DNA of 49,785 bases from Phosphoribacter sp964558825 (GTDB lineage: Bacteria > Actinomycetota > Actinomycetes > Actinomycetales > Dermatophilaceae), in the NCBI GenBank assembly GCA_964558825.1, contig CAZLGB010000003.1, positions 1-49,785 of the forward strand, given 5' to 3'. The translations under genes were made by a program, and so were the position numbers. Positions 1-9,618 of this stretch are shown piece after piece; the stretch's first letter is position 1; the number at the start of each line of letters is the position of its first letter. A model generated the notes under the pieces. The model was not told where the DNA came from. It did not search any database and saw nothing but the letters and a program-made list of their open reading frames with translations.

Positions 1-615
1 CGCTTCTTTCGCTACCCGGCGAAGTACGCAGCTGGCCTGAGCCTCGCGGTCGCCCAGTGGTGGTGGCCCCGCGAGCGCCGTGCTGCCCCGGCGTCGCCGT
101 GGCTGGCAGTGCCGGTGCGGTATGCCGCCCTCGGCGCCGGCCTGCTGGCGGCGGCGATCGGCTGGTCCTTGCACACGCTGCCGGTCGAGACGTGGACCCT
201 CAGCGCCGCCGTCGCCCTCGGCGCCATCGGCTGGCACCGGCTGGTCCACGATCCGACGCTGCGGTCCTGGGAGGCGCTCGGCCCGGCGCTCGGCGTGGGC
301 CTGATGCCGTCCACGCTGGCCGGGTGGATCGACGGCCCGCTGTGGCGGGTGCTGCTCGTCGCGGGACTCGCCGGGGCGACCCTCGTCGTCGGCGCGATCC
401 GCCGTCTACAGGCCCCCGTGGTCGTCGGCGCGGCGGTGCTCGCGGCGCACGCGCTCGTGCAGCTCGGTCCGACGGTGGTCGCGCAGCTGGCCGCCCTGCC
501 ACGCTGGGTCGTGCTCGGTGCCCTCGGTGCCCTGTTGCTCGGCCTCGGGGCGACCTACGAGACGCGGTTGCGGGAGTTGCGGGTGGCCCGCATGCGGGTC
601 GCGACGTTGCGCTGA
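1..615 (+). CDS. C-terminal part of a multi-pass membrane protein (SCO7613-like)
   Basis: The reading frame is open from the first base of the window, so the gene is truncated at its 5' end; 204 residues remain. The product is a chain of hydrophobic segments rich in Ala, Leu, Val and Gly, with short basic loops and a basic tail (TYETRLRELRVARMR). The Trp-rich segments and the LPRWVVLGALGALLLGLGATYE-like end resemble the C-terminal domain of large actinobacterial membrane proteins called SCO7613-like; their function is unknown. It ends 87 bases before pyrH, with no sign of coupling to it. Confidence 0.7.
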   Translation, partial: RFFRYPAKYAAGLSLAVAQWWWPRERRAAPASPWLAVPVRYAALGAGLLAAAIGWSLHTLPVETWTLSAAVALGAIGWHRLVHDPTLRSWEALGPALGVGLMPSTLAGWIDGPLWRVLLVAGLAGATLVVGAIRRLQAPVVVGAAVLAAHALVQLGPTVVAQLAALPRWVVLGALGALLLGLGATYETRLRELRVARMRVATLR

Positions 616-702
616 TCCGGCCGGGCAGGCGGGCGTCCGTGGCGAGGACCGGCGTGTGGCAAGATCGAACGACCGCCGACATGATCGATCAGGAGCCTGC
701 CC

Positions 703-1461
703 ATGAGCGCACCCGAGACCGCCGCACCGTCCGCCGCTTCGGATGAGCACCCGGCACCGCGCCGGGTCCTGCTCAAGCTCTCGGGCGAGGTCTTCGGGGG
801 CGGGGCGATCGGGGTCGACCCGTCGGTCGTCAAGGGCATTGCCTCGCAGGTCGCCGTGGCCGTCCGCAACGGCGTCCAGGTGGCCATCGTCGTCGGCGGT
901 GGCAACTTCTTCCGCGGCGCCGAGCTGCAGCAGAAGGGCATGGACCGGGCTCGTGCCGACTACATGGGCATGCTCGGCACCGTCATGAATTGCCTTGCCC
1001 TGCAGGACTTCCTCGAGCAGATCGGCATCGACACCCGGGTGCAGACGGCGATCACCATGGGTCAGGTCGCCGAGGCCTACATCCCGCGGCGAGCCATCCG
1101 GCATATGGAGAAGGGGCGCGTGGTGATCTTCGGCGCCGGCGCGGGTATGCCGTTCTTCTCCACCGACACGGTCAGCGCCCAGCGCGCCCTCGAAACCCAC
1201 TGCCACCAGCTGCTTTTCGCCAAGAGCGGGGTCGACGGGGTCTACACGGCCGACCCCAAGACCGACCCGACGGCGACGAAGTTCGACACCCTTACCTTCT
1301 CGGAGGCGCTCGCGCGCGGGCTGAAGATCCTCGACGCGGCGGCCTTTGCCCTCTGCGCCGAAAACCGCCTCGAGATGCTCGTCTTCGGCATGGAGGGCGA
1401 GGGAAACATCACGCGCGCGCTGCGAGGTGAGAGGATCGGCACACTGGTGACCGCCGGGTGA
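703..1461 (+). CDS. pyrH: UMP kinase
   Basis: Phosphorylates UMP to UDP in the cytoplasm, the first committed step towards UTP, CTP and nucleotide sugars. The 252-residue protein is of the bacterial amino-acid-kinase type: VLLKLSGE at residues 17-24, the glycine-rich VVGGGNFFRG loop, and GAGAGMPFFSTDT followed by SGVDGVYTADPK. About 15 extra N-terminal residues precede the core, as in other actinobacteria. The ATG has an AGGAG seven bases upstream (691-695). It heads pyrH-frr-cdsA-rlmN. The rpsB-tsf genes that often lie upstream are absent; a membrane protein gene lies there instead. Confidence 0.97.
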   Translation: MSAPETAAPSAASDEHPAPRRVLLKLSGEVFGGGAIGVDPSVVKGIASQVAVAVRNGVQVAIVVGGGNFFRGAELQQKGMDRARADYMGMLGTVMNCLALQDFLEQIGIDTRVQTAITMGQVAEAYIPRRAIRHMEKGRVVIFGAGAGMPFFSTDTVSAQRALETHCHQLLFAKSGVDGVYTADPKTDPTATKFDTLTFSEALARGLKILDAAAFALCAENRLEMLVFGMEGEGNITRALRGERIGTLVTAG

Positions 1462-1534
1462 GCACGGCTGGCCCCTGCACGACCCCCAGCCTCGCCCGCG
1501 CCACGACCCACTGACCGAGGAGCACAGCACCCCG

Positions 1535-2092
1535 ATGATCGACGAGACACTCTTCGAGGCCGAGGAGAAGATGGAGAAGGCCGTCGAGGTCGCCAAGGAG
1601 GACTTCTCCGGCATCCGCACCGGCCGTGCCAACCCGGGGATGTTCAACAAGCTCATGGTCGACTACTACGGCGCGCCGACCCCCATGCAGCAGCTGGCCT
1701 CCTTCCAGACGCCGGAGGCGCGGACCATCATCATCAAGCCCTTCGACGCCAAGGCGATGAAGAACATCGAAAAGGCGATCCGTGACTCCGACCTCGGGGT
1801 CAACCCGAGCAACGACGGGGTCATCATCCGGTGCATCCTGCCGATGCTCACCGAGGAGCGCCGCCGCGACTACATCAAGCTGGCCCATCACAAGGCCGAG
1901 GAGGCCCGGGTCTCCATCCGCAACATCCGCCGCAAGGCCAAGACCGACCTCGAGCACCTCATCAAGGAGGGCGAGGTCGGCGAGGACGACGGCGTGCGGG
2001 CCGAGAAGGAGCTCGACGCCCTGACGAAGAAATACGTCGACACCGTCGACCACCTGCTCAAGGGCAAGGAAGCCGAGCTGCTCGAGGTCTGA
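1535..2092 (+). CDS. frr: Ribosome recycling factor
   Basis: Splits post-termination ribosomes together with EF-G. It is 185 residues, exactly the family length, and is a charged three-helix-bundle protein. The conserved stretches FSGIRTGRANPGMF, YYGAPTPMQQLA, NPSNDGVIIRCILPMLTEERR and the C-terminal IRRKAKTDL helix are all present. The gene lies 73 bases after pyrH and 8 bases before cdsA, so it is probably cotranscribed with both. An AGGAG about 12 bases upstream of the ATG is a somewhat distant ribosome binding site. Confidence 0.97.
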   Translation: MIDETLFEAEEKMEKAVEVAKEDFSGIRTGRANPGMFNKLMVDYYGAPTPMQQLASFQTPEARTIIIKPFDAKAMKNIEKAIRDSDLGVNPSNDGVIIRCILPMLTEERRRDYIKLAHHKAEEARVSIRNIRRKAKTDLEHLIKEGEVGEDDGVRAEKELDALTKKYVDTVDHLLKGKEAELLEV

Positions 2093-2100
2093 GGACGGCG

Positions 2101-2976
2101 ATGACCACCACCCCCATGGGCGAGCCGGTCCCCGCCGCACCGGCGCCTGCACCGGCCCCGACGTCGCGGGCCGGGCGCAACCTGCCGGCCGCCATCGGCG
2201 TCGGCCTGGTGCTCGGCGGTCTCATCATCCTCACCCATTTCTGGCACAAGTGGCTCTTCCTCGTGCTGGCCGGCCTGGCGGTGTCCATCGGCTGCTGGGA
2301 GATCGCCCACGCCATGCGCCGCAAGGGGATCAACGTCCCCACCGTCCCGGTCGTGCTCGGCACCGCGGGGATGCTCACGGCCGCCTATTTCGCCGGGGAG
2401 CAAGCACTGCTCGTCGGCTTCGTCCTCACCGGCGCCCTCGTGGTGATCTGGCGCGGCGCCGACGCCCGGATCGGCGCGGCGCGTGACGTCAGCGCGGGGA
2501 TGTTCCTCGCGGCATACCCAGCCCTGTTGGCGGGCTTCGCCATGCTCTTGCTCGCCGCGCCCGACGGGGCCTGGCGCAGCTTCACCTTCCTCTGCGTCAC
2601 GGTCGCGAGCGATGTCGGCGGCTATGCCGTGGGCGTGCTCGCTGGCAAGCACCCGATGGCGCCGGCCATCAGCCCGAAGAAGTCCTGGGAGGGCTTCGCG
2701 GGGTCGGTGGCCATGTGCATCGTCGTCGGCATCGTCTGCGTGACCCTCGGTCTGCACGGGTCGTGGTGGGCGGGCGTGGTGCTCGGCCTGCTCGCCGCGC
2801 CGGGGGCGACCCTCGGTGACCTGTGCGAGTCGGCAATAAAGCGTGACCTCGGTGTCAAGGACATGTCGCACATCCTCCCGGGGCATGGCGGGCTCATGGA
2901 TCGGCTCGACTCCCTCGTCGTCAACGCCCCCATCGTGTGGGCGGTGCTGACCGTGCTCGTGCCGATCGCCTCGTGA
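2101..2976 (+). CDS. cdsA: Phosphatidate cytidylyltransferase (CDP-diacylglycerol synthase)
   Basis: Makes CDP-diacylglycerol from CTP and phosphatidic acid in the membrane, the precursor of phosphatidylinositol, phosphatidylglycerol and cardiolipin. The 291-residue protein has a Pro/Ala-rich cytoplasmic N-terminus (residues 1-25), then about eight hydrophobic segments. The family signature is complete near the C-terminus: SAIKRDLGVKD followed by ILPGHGGLMDRLD. The ATG at 2101 is chosen because it follows the frr stop by eight bases and starts the alignable protein; the frame is open further upstream inside frr. The stop overlaps the rlmN GTG. Confidence 0.96.
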   Translation: MTTTPMGEPVPAAPAPAPAPTSRAGRNLPAAIGVGLVLGGLIILTHFWHKWLFLVLAGLAVSIGCWEIAHAMRRKGINVPTVPVVLGTAGMLTAAYFAGEQALLVGFVLTGALVVIWRGADARIGAARDVSAGMFLAAYPALLAGFAMLLLAAPDGAWRSFTFLCVTVASDVGGYAVGVLAGKHPMAPAISPKKSWEGFAGSVAMCIVVGIVCVTLGLHGSWWAGVVLGLLAAPGATLGDLCESAIKRDLGVKDMSHILPGHGGLMDRLDSLVVNAPIVWAVLTVLVPIAS

Positions 2977-4136
2977 GCGACCTCCCCGACCCCACGCGCC
3001 GCCCCGCGCCGGGGCAGCTGACCTTCGAGGCGCCCCGCCGGGGTATGCCGCCCGCTCACCTCGCCGACCTCGCGCCGGCCGAACGCAAGGCTGCGTTAGA
3101 AGCATTGGGCCACAAGGGTTTTCGGGCCAAACAGCTCGCCACGCATTACTTTGAGCGGCTCGTCGACGATCCGGCCGAGATGACCGACCTGCCGGCTGCC
3201 GAGCGGTCGACGCTCGTCGCTGCCATGTTGCCGACGCTGCTCACCCCGGTGCGCCATCTCGTCGCCGACGAGGGCCGCACGGTCAAGTCGGTGTGGCGAC
3301 TGCATGACGGCGCGCTCGTCGAGTCGGTCCTCATGCGTTATCCCGACCGGGTGACGATGTGCATCTCGAGCCAGGCCGGCTGCGGGATGAACTGCCCCTT
3401 CTGTGCGACCGGCCAGGGCGGGCTCACCCGCAATCTGTCGACGGCCGAGATCGTCGAGCAGATCGTTGCCGGCGCTCGGATGCTGCGCCGCGGTGAGCTG
3501 CCGGGAGGCGACGCAGCTGACGAGCGCGAGCGCCCGCTGCGCGTCTCCAATGTCGTCTTCATGGGCATGGGTGAGCCGCTGGCCAACTATGCCCGGGTCA
3601 TCGGCGCGGTCCGCCGGCTCACCGACGCCACCCCCGACGGGTTGGGCATGTCGGCCCGTGGGATCACCGTCTCGACGGTCGGACTCGCCCCGGCGATCGA
3701 CCGGCTCGCGGACGAGGGCATCCCCGTCACGCTCGCCCTCTCGCTGCACGCCCCCGACGACGAGCTGCGCGACGAGCTGGTGCCGGTCAACACCCGCTGG
3801 CGGGTCGCCGAGGCGCTCGATGCGGCATACCGCTATTTCGCGGCGACGGGGCGGCGGGTGTCGATCGAATATGCCCTCATCCGCGACGTCAACGACCAGG
3901 CGTGGCGGGCCGACCTGCTCGGTCGACTGTTGACCGAGCGCGGCCGGGGCTGGGTGCACGTCAACCCCATCCCGCTCAACCCGACGCCCGGCTCGCGGTG
4001 GACGGCGTCGCGGGCGGGGGTGGAGCAGCAGTTCGTCGAGCGGCTGCGCGCGCACGGCATACCCACGACGGTCCGCGACACACGCGGGCGCGACATCGAC
4101 GGCGCCTGTGGGCAGCTCGCAGCCACCACCGCCTGA
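2973..4136 (+). CDS. rlmN: 23S rRNA (adenine-C2)-methyltransferase, radical SAM
   Basis: Methylates A2503 of 23S rRNA and A37 of some tRNAs, using a radical SAM mechanism with a methyl-cysteine intermediate. The radical SAM motif C-x3-C-x2-C is at Cys137, Cys141 and Cys144 (CGMNCPFCATGQGG). The second catalytic cysteine is Cys379 in the C-terminal GACGQL. The motif FMGMGEPLANY is also visible. The GTG at 2973 shares bases with the cdsA stop (GTGA), so the two are coupled; 387 residues is normal. It is the last gene of the core operon here. Confidence 0.96.
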   Translation: MSDLPDPTRRPAPGQLTFEAPRRGMPPAHLADLAPAERKAALEALGHKGFRAKQLATHYFERLVDDPAEMTDLPAAERSTLVAAMLPTLLTPVRHLVADEGRTVKSVWRLHDGALVESVLMRYPDRVTMCISSQAGCGMNCPFCATGQGGLTRNLSTAEIVEQIVAGARMLRRGELPGGDAADERERPLRVSNVVFMGMGEPLANYARVIGAVRRLTDATPDGLGMSARGITVSTVGLAPAIDRLADEGIPVTLALSLHAPDDELRDELVPVNTRWRVAEALDAAYRYFAATGRRVSIEYALIRDVNDQAWRADLLGRLLTERGRGWVHVNPIPLNPTPGSRWTASRAGVEQQFVERLRAHGIPTTVRDTRGRDIDGACGQLAATTA

Positions 4137-4253
4137 CGGCAAGCAACCTCGGGAGCCCTTCGCGCGACTAGAGGTCGTGACTCCCTTACTCGCAGGCTCG
4201 GCGGCCCCGACTCGGCTGGATCTCCCGGCCTCTACGCCGCCCATTGGCACTCC

Positions 4254-4697
4254 TTGGTGCGCTTGGCTGTCCTGATCGTCGACGACCTCGGCAGTGCCGA
4301 GGATGTCGTGCAGGAGGCCTTCGTCTCGCTGCACCGCAACCAGGATCGCGTCAGGATCCCGGAGACGGCGCTCGGCTACGTGCGAGCGGCCGTCGTCAAC
4401 GGCTGCCGCTCCCAGCTGCGTCATCGCGCTGTGGTCCGTCGGACCCTGCACCTCGTGGCCGACGACGACGAGGGTCGACAGCGAGAGCTCTTCGACTCGG
4501 TCGGCGTCGACACCGAGATGCTCGCGGCCGTGCGGGCGCTGCCGCACCGGATGAGGGAGGTGCTCGTGCTGCGCTATTGGTCGGATCTCGACGAGGCGCA
4601 GATCGCTGCCGCCCTGGGCATCTCGCCCGGGACGGTCAAGTCCACGGCCAGCCGTGGGCTGGCCAAGCTTCGTGACGCGCTGGGAGGTGCCCGATGA
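4254..4697 (+). CDS. ECF sigma factor of the SigE type; 5' end probably frameshifted
   Basis: Sigma-70 region 2 (GSAEDVVQEAFVSLHRN) and region 4 (LPHRMREVLVLRYWSDLDEAQIAAALGISPGTVKSTASRGLAKL) are clear, so it should direct RNA polymerase to a small stress regulon. The usual start of region 2, GLYAAHWHSLVRLAVL, is encoded in frame from 4227, but that frame has no ATG, GTG or TTG between the rlmN stop and the TTG at 4254. The best upstream start, GTG at 4177 (MTPLLAGSAAPTRLDLP), is in another frame; one missing base between about 4180 and 4228 would join them. As it stands the gene either starts at 4254, lacking part of region 2.1, or is broken. It overlaps the next gene by ATGA. Confidence 0.75.
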   Translation: MVRLAVLIVDDLGSAEDVVQEAFVSLHRNQDRVRIPETALGYVRAAVVNGCRSQLRHRAVVRRTLHLVADDDEGRQRELFDSVGVDTEMLAAVRALPHRMREVLVLRYWSDLDEAQIAAALGISPGTVKSTASRGLAKLRDALGGAR

Positions 4698-5313
4698 CCC
4701 GCAACGATCTCGTCGACGAGCAGCTGGAGAGCCGGCTGCGCGCCGCCCTGCACGGACAGGCGACCTCGGTCGTGCCCGACACGCTGCGGCCGCCCGCCTG
4801 GGTCGAGCCCGACGCAACGACCGATGGCCCCTCCGGCCCAGGTCGGCATGCCGATCGCTCGCGTCGGTGGCTGGCGCCGTTGGCCGCGGCGGCCGCTGTC
4901 GTGGTCGTCGCCGCCGGAGTCGTGGGAAGCCAGTGGGTCAACCGGCCGACTGACTCCCGCCCAGCCACCAGCGGTGAGGCAACCAGCCCGGTCGCGACGT
5001 CGACCGGCGGTCCCTCGGTCATCTCGACCCAGCCGGCGCCCTCGGCGTCGCCCTCGGCGCTGACCGACACCCGGCCGGTGCCTGCCGGGGGTGACAAGGC
5101 GCGGGTCACCTTGGCCGGTGCCGTCGTCATCATCCCGTCGGGGTGGACCGCGACCCCGCGGCTGCCTGGGTGGCGACGACGACCACGACGACCTATCACG
5201 TGCCGTCGGCAAAGCTGCCGCCTGGCTATCCGGTCGACAATCTCGGCCGCGAAACCCTCAAGCTCTACACCGACGGCTACGTCGTCACCGACCTGGTGCT
5301 GCCGGGCGGGTGA
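4694..5313 (+). pseudogene. Single-pass membrane protein following the ECF sigma gene, one base missing
   Basis: The ATG overlaps the sigma stop (ATGA), the normal arrangement for a sigma factor and its regulator. The frame gives a charged cytoplasmic N-terminus, one membrane helix (PLAAAAAVVVVAAGVVGSQW, about residues 57-76), a Ser/Thr/Pro-rich extracytoplasmic linker and VTLAGAVVIIPSGW. At about 5140-5150 the sensible reading jumps to the frame used from 5149 (DPAAAWVATTTTTTYHVPSAKL, then LYTDGYVVTDLVLPGG and TGA at 5311). One deleted base explains this. Without it the frame runs on into tdh, giving a false fusion. No zinc anti-sigma motif is seen, so an anti-sigma role rests on position only. 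Confidence 0.65.
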
Positions 5314-5320
5314 TCGACTC

Positions 5321-5369
5321 CGGACGCAGGCAGGCCGGCGGGTCGACCCGCCGGCCTGCCTCGCGTCCG
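5321..5369. terminator. Large GC-rich stem-loop between the sigma locus and tdh
   Basis: Nearly perfect inverted repeat. The outer arms CGGACGC and GCGTCCG and the inner arms GGCAGGCCGGCGGG and CCCGCCGGCCTGCC are separated by one and two unpaired bases, around a TCGA loop. It begins eight bases after the membrane-protein stop and ends 23 bases before the tdh ATG. There is no T-run, as is common for actinobacterial terminators, and its symmetry would let it act in both directions. Confidence 0.7.
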
Positions 5370-5392
5370 CCGACCGGACTAGGGTGAGCGCC

Positions 5393-6439
5393 ATGCGCGC
5401 TCTCACCAAGGTGACGGCAGGACCTGGCCTCGAGCTCATCGACCGACCGGAGCCGCAGTGCGGTCCGCTCGACGTCAAGGTGCGCGTCCTGCGGGCGGGG
5501 CTCTGCGGGACCGATCTGCACCTCGATCAGTGGGACGACTGGGCGGCGTCGACGGTGGTCGCGCCGATGGTCATCGGGCATGAGTTCTACGGCGAGATCG
5601 TCGAGGTCGGCGAGGACGTGCCGTCGGGCACCGCCGTCAAGGTCGGCGCGCGGGTGTCGGGGGAGGGGCACATCGTCTGCGGGCACTGCCGCAACTGCCG
5701 CGCCGGTCGTCGGCACGTGTGCATCAACACCGTCGGCATCGGGGTCAACCGCGACGGCGCCTTCGCCGACTACATCGTGTTGCCCGCGACCAACGTCTGG
5801 GTGCAGCCCGACACCATCGACCCCGACCTCGGGGCGATCTTCGACCCCATCGGCAATGCGACCCACACGGCCCTGCAGTGGCCGCTCGTCGGTGAGGACG
5901 TCCTCGTCACCGGGGCAGGCCCGATCGGGGTCATCGCCGCGGCCATCGCTCGGCATGCGGGCGCCAAGCACGTCGTCGTCACCGACATGTCCGACTATCG
6001 CCTCGCCCTGGCCAAGGGAGCCGGCGCCGACCTCACCGTCAACGTCGCGACCACGCGGATCAAGGACGCCCAGCGGGCCCTGGGGATGCGCGAGGGCTTC
6101 GACATCGGGCTGGAGATGAGCGGCGCGCCGTCGGCCGTCGCCGAGATGCTCGCCAACCTCAACCACGGGGCCAAGGTCGCCATGCTCGGCCTGCCCAAGG
6201 ACCCCTATCCGATCGACTGGGGCCGGGTCATCACCCACATGATCACCCTCAAGGGGATCTATGGCCGCGAGATGTTCGAGACCTGGTATCTCATGTCCTC
6301 GATGCTCGCCACGTCGGCCGAGCTCCAGCGGGCCATCGGCTCGGTCATCACCCACCGCTTCCCGGCCGATCGGTGGGCCGATGCCTTCGCCGCGGCCCGC
6401 TCGGGCGAATGCGGCAAGGTCGTCATGGACTGGAGCTGA
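5393..6439 (+). CDS. tdh: L-threonine 3-dehydrogenase
   Basis: Oxidises L-threonine to 2-amino-3-ketobutyrate with NAD+, the substrate of Kbl encoded nearby. It is a 348-residue medium-chain zinc alcohol dehydrogenase. The catalytic zinc ligands are Cys38 (AGLCGTDLH), His63 and Glu64 (IGHEFYGE). The structural zinc ligands are Cys96, Cys99, Cys102 and Cys110 (CGHCRNCRAGRRHVC). The dinucleotide fold GAGPIGVIAAAIA follows. The start is the ATG of MRALTKV, which matches the family; the same frame is open upstream only because of the frameshift in the preceding gene. Confidence 0.95.
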   Translation: MRALTKVTAGPGLELIDRPEPQCGPLDVKVRVLRAGLCGTDLHLDQWDDWAASTVVAPMVIGHEFYGEIVEVGEDVPSGTAVKVGARVSGEGHIVCGHCRNCRAGRRHVCINTVGIGVNRDGAFADYIVLPATNVWVQPDTIDPDLGAIFDPIGNATHTALQWPLVGEDVLVTGAGPIGVIAAAIARHAGAKHVVVTDMSDYRLALAKGAGADLTVNVATTRIKDAQRALGMREGFDIGLEMSGAPSAVAEMLANLNHGAKVAMLGLPKDPYPIDWGRVITHMITLKGIYGREMFETWYLMSSMLATSAELQRAIGSVITHRFPADRWADAFAAARSGECGKVVMDWS

Positions 6440-6503
6440 GGCTCTCCCGTCCAACTGGCGCGCACGAATCGTCGAGTTGATCCAGACCCCCTAGAGTGTC
6501 CGC

Positions 6504-7061
6504 GTGCGTGACGAGGGGAGATCGTCGCCGCACCGCGATGCCATCGTTGATGCCGCGGTGCGCGTCCTAGCCGAAGCCTCAGTGCCGGGTCTGACACCCT
6601 CCGCAGTCGACCATGCCTCCGGCCTCCCCGAGGGCACGACGGCCGCCGAATTCCCCACAACCCGAGAGCTGCTCGACGCCGTCACCGACCGGCTGGTCGA
6701 GATGGACGGGGCCCTGTGGACCGAGCTCGGCGGGCTCACCCCCGACTCGGTGGCCGACTTCGCCGACCGCATGGCCGGTTGGGTCGAGCTCGCCCTCACC
6801 CGTGAGCCGGTGGCCATGCGCGCCCGGATGCAGTTCTTCCTCGGGGCCGGTGAGCTGGCCGCCCACGGCCACCACGCCATCCTCGATGTCGCCATCGTCC
6901 TGCTCGACGTGCTCGGGATCCCGGAGCCGGCCCTGCGGACCCGGCTGATGATGGACATCGTCGCCGGGACGGTGCTCCACCACCTCAGCGTCCGGTCCGA
7001 CGAGCCCTTCGTCCGGGCCGACTTCGCTGCCGCGGTTCGCCGGGTGCTGGCTGGGCGGTGA
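6504..7061 (+). CDS. TetR/AcrR-family transcriptional regulator
   Basis: A 185-residue protein beginning at GTG (VRDEGRSSPHRDAIVDAAV). The N-terminal 55 residues have the TetR helix-turn-helix pattern: a first helix RDAIVDAAVRVLAEA, then LTPSAVDHASGLPEGTTAAEFPTTRELLDAV. The remainder is a helical ligand-binding and dimerisation domain with no obvious relative. It lies between tdh and kbl on the same strand (64 bases after tdh, 82 before kbl), which suggests that it controls threonine degradation. The recognition helix is unusual (SGLPEGTTAAEF) but fits the family. Confidence 0.85.
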   Translation: MRDEGRSSPHRDAIVDAAVRVLAEASVPGLTPSAVDHASGLPEGTTAAEFPTTRELLDAVTDRLVEMDGALWTELGGLTPDSVADFADRMAGWVELALTREPVAMRARMQFFLGAGELAAHGHHAILDVAIVLLDVLGIPEPALRTRLMMDIVAGTVLHHLSVRSDEPFVRADFAAAVRRVLAGR

Positions 7062-7066
7062 CCGGA

Positions 7067-7092
7067 CGGCATACGGTGGGAGGCGTATGCCG
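7067..7092. terminator. Hairpin made of an inverted pair of the GGCATAC motif
   Basis: Perfect 9-bp arms CGGCATACG (7067-7075) and CGTATGCCG (7084-7092) with an eight-base loop, five bases after the TetR stop and 52 before the kbl start. It could be a terminator or an attenuator. It is built from two head-to-head copies of the heptamer dispersed through the window, so it could equally be a binding site for whatever recognises that motif. Confidence 0.5.
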
Positions 7093-7143
7093 GGTGCGCG
7101 CCGATCGCGTGGTGCCGGCACCGCTTTCGTCGAAGGAGACGAC

Positions 7144-8342
<1,199 letters not shown>

Positions 8343-8346
<4 letters not shown>

Positions 8347-9485
8347 GGCGCCAGCAGCGCCGCCGCCTGCTCGACGGTGTCGACGAGGTGCACGACCCGC
8401 GCCATCGGCCGGGCCGCCGCGAGGGTCCGCACGAGCGGCCAGGTGGGCAGCACGTGGTCCCAGTGCCGCCGCCCGACGAGCACGAGCGGCGGGAGTATGC
8501 CACCCGCCCCCGCCATCCGCTCGTAATAGAGCCGGGTCACCCCCTGGAAGACCTCCTGGACGGTGCCGGCCTCACCGGGCAGCACGACGATCCCCGCCGT
8601 GCAGCGGGCGAGCAGCCCGTCCTCACGCAACGCGTTGGAGAAGTACTTGGCGATGCCCTGCCCGAAGACATTGGGCGGCTCGTGGCCGTAGAACCACGTG
8701 GGGATGCCGATCGAGCGCAGGCACGCCGACCGGTCCCCGGCGACGGCCCCGGCGCGGCATTCGTCGGCGTCGGGGCGACGTCCGAGCCGGTCGCGCATCG
8801 CGAGCCCGGATTGCGCCCAGGCCTGCAGGTCGGGGCGATAGGTGGGCACCCGCGCGAGCCGGTCGAGCGCCCGGTGCAACTCGCGGGCCGACCCGGCATA
8901 CGCCCCGAGGTTGGCGGCCTCCATCGCGCCCGGCCCGCCGCCGGTCGCGACGATGAGACCCGCCTCGGCCAGGGTGAATCCGAGCTTCGCCGCAGCGGCA
9001 TACACCTCGCTGCCGCGTTGCGCGGCGTGACCGCCCATGACGCCGACGACCGGTAGTCCGTCGAGGACCTCGTCGAGCGCGTCGGTCATCGACTGGTCGT
9101 GGATGGCGCGCAGCATCGTCGCGTAGGCGTCACGGCCCGAGCGCTTGTCGAGGGTCCAGGCAAACGCCCGGCCATCCGGGGTCGCGGCATATCCCCCCGG
9201 GCCGTCGAGGCCGGCATACAACTCGTCGGCGCTGTAGAGCCGCGAGCGATAGACATCGAGCGGCGCGTGCGGGTCGGAGGGGAAGACGATCGCCCCGTGA
9301 CGCACGAGGTGCAGGGTGAGCGCCGAGGACATCGTGCCGCCGAGGACGACGAGATCGCCGAGGTCGGTCCTCGCAAGCAGCTCGTCCTCGACCGCGTGCA
9401 GGTCGAGATCCTGCAGCCGCACCCCGCCCAGCGTGCGGCGATGCGCGAGCAACTCACGCAGCACCTCGAGCCGGTCGATCTCCAC
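8343..9485 (-). CDS. LOG-family Rossmann-fold nucleotide-binding protein
   Basis: The C-terminal half carries the family hallmarks: VVGVMGGHAAQRGSEVY, VATGGGPGAMEAANLGAYAG, the GIPTWFYGHEPPN segment and the catalytic-type motif LPGEAGTVQEVFQ. Such proteins hydrolyse nucleoside monophosphates to base and ribose 5-phosphate (PpnN, or cytokinin-activating LOG); the substrate here is unknown. An extra N-terminal domain of about 150 residues (DLVVLGGTMSSALTLHLVRHGAIVFP) is typical of the actinobacterial branch. I chose the GTG at 9485 (VEIDRLEVLRELL); the frame extends to an ATG at 9620, but that would overlap the divergent prpE start. Confidence 0.85.
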
Positions 9486-9618
9486 GGAGTGAGCCTGCCA
9501 GATGGCACGCGGGCGGGCGACCGTTCGGCGCAGGGGGTCGCGGTCCCGGCGCAGGATCGCGAGTGATCCGAGTCGCTCCGGTGGCGAGCGGGCGGCATCG
9601 GGGTGCAGGCTGGCGCCC

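Noticed and set aside
4694..6439. Single 581-codon reading frame suggesting a membrane protein fused to threonine dehydrogenase.
   Set aside because: The middle third is nonsense sequence (runs of RRR, SST). The true end of the membrane protein is readable in another frame to 5313, and Tdh starts normally at 5393.
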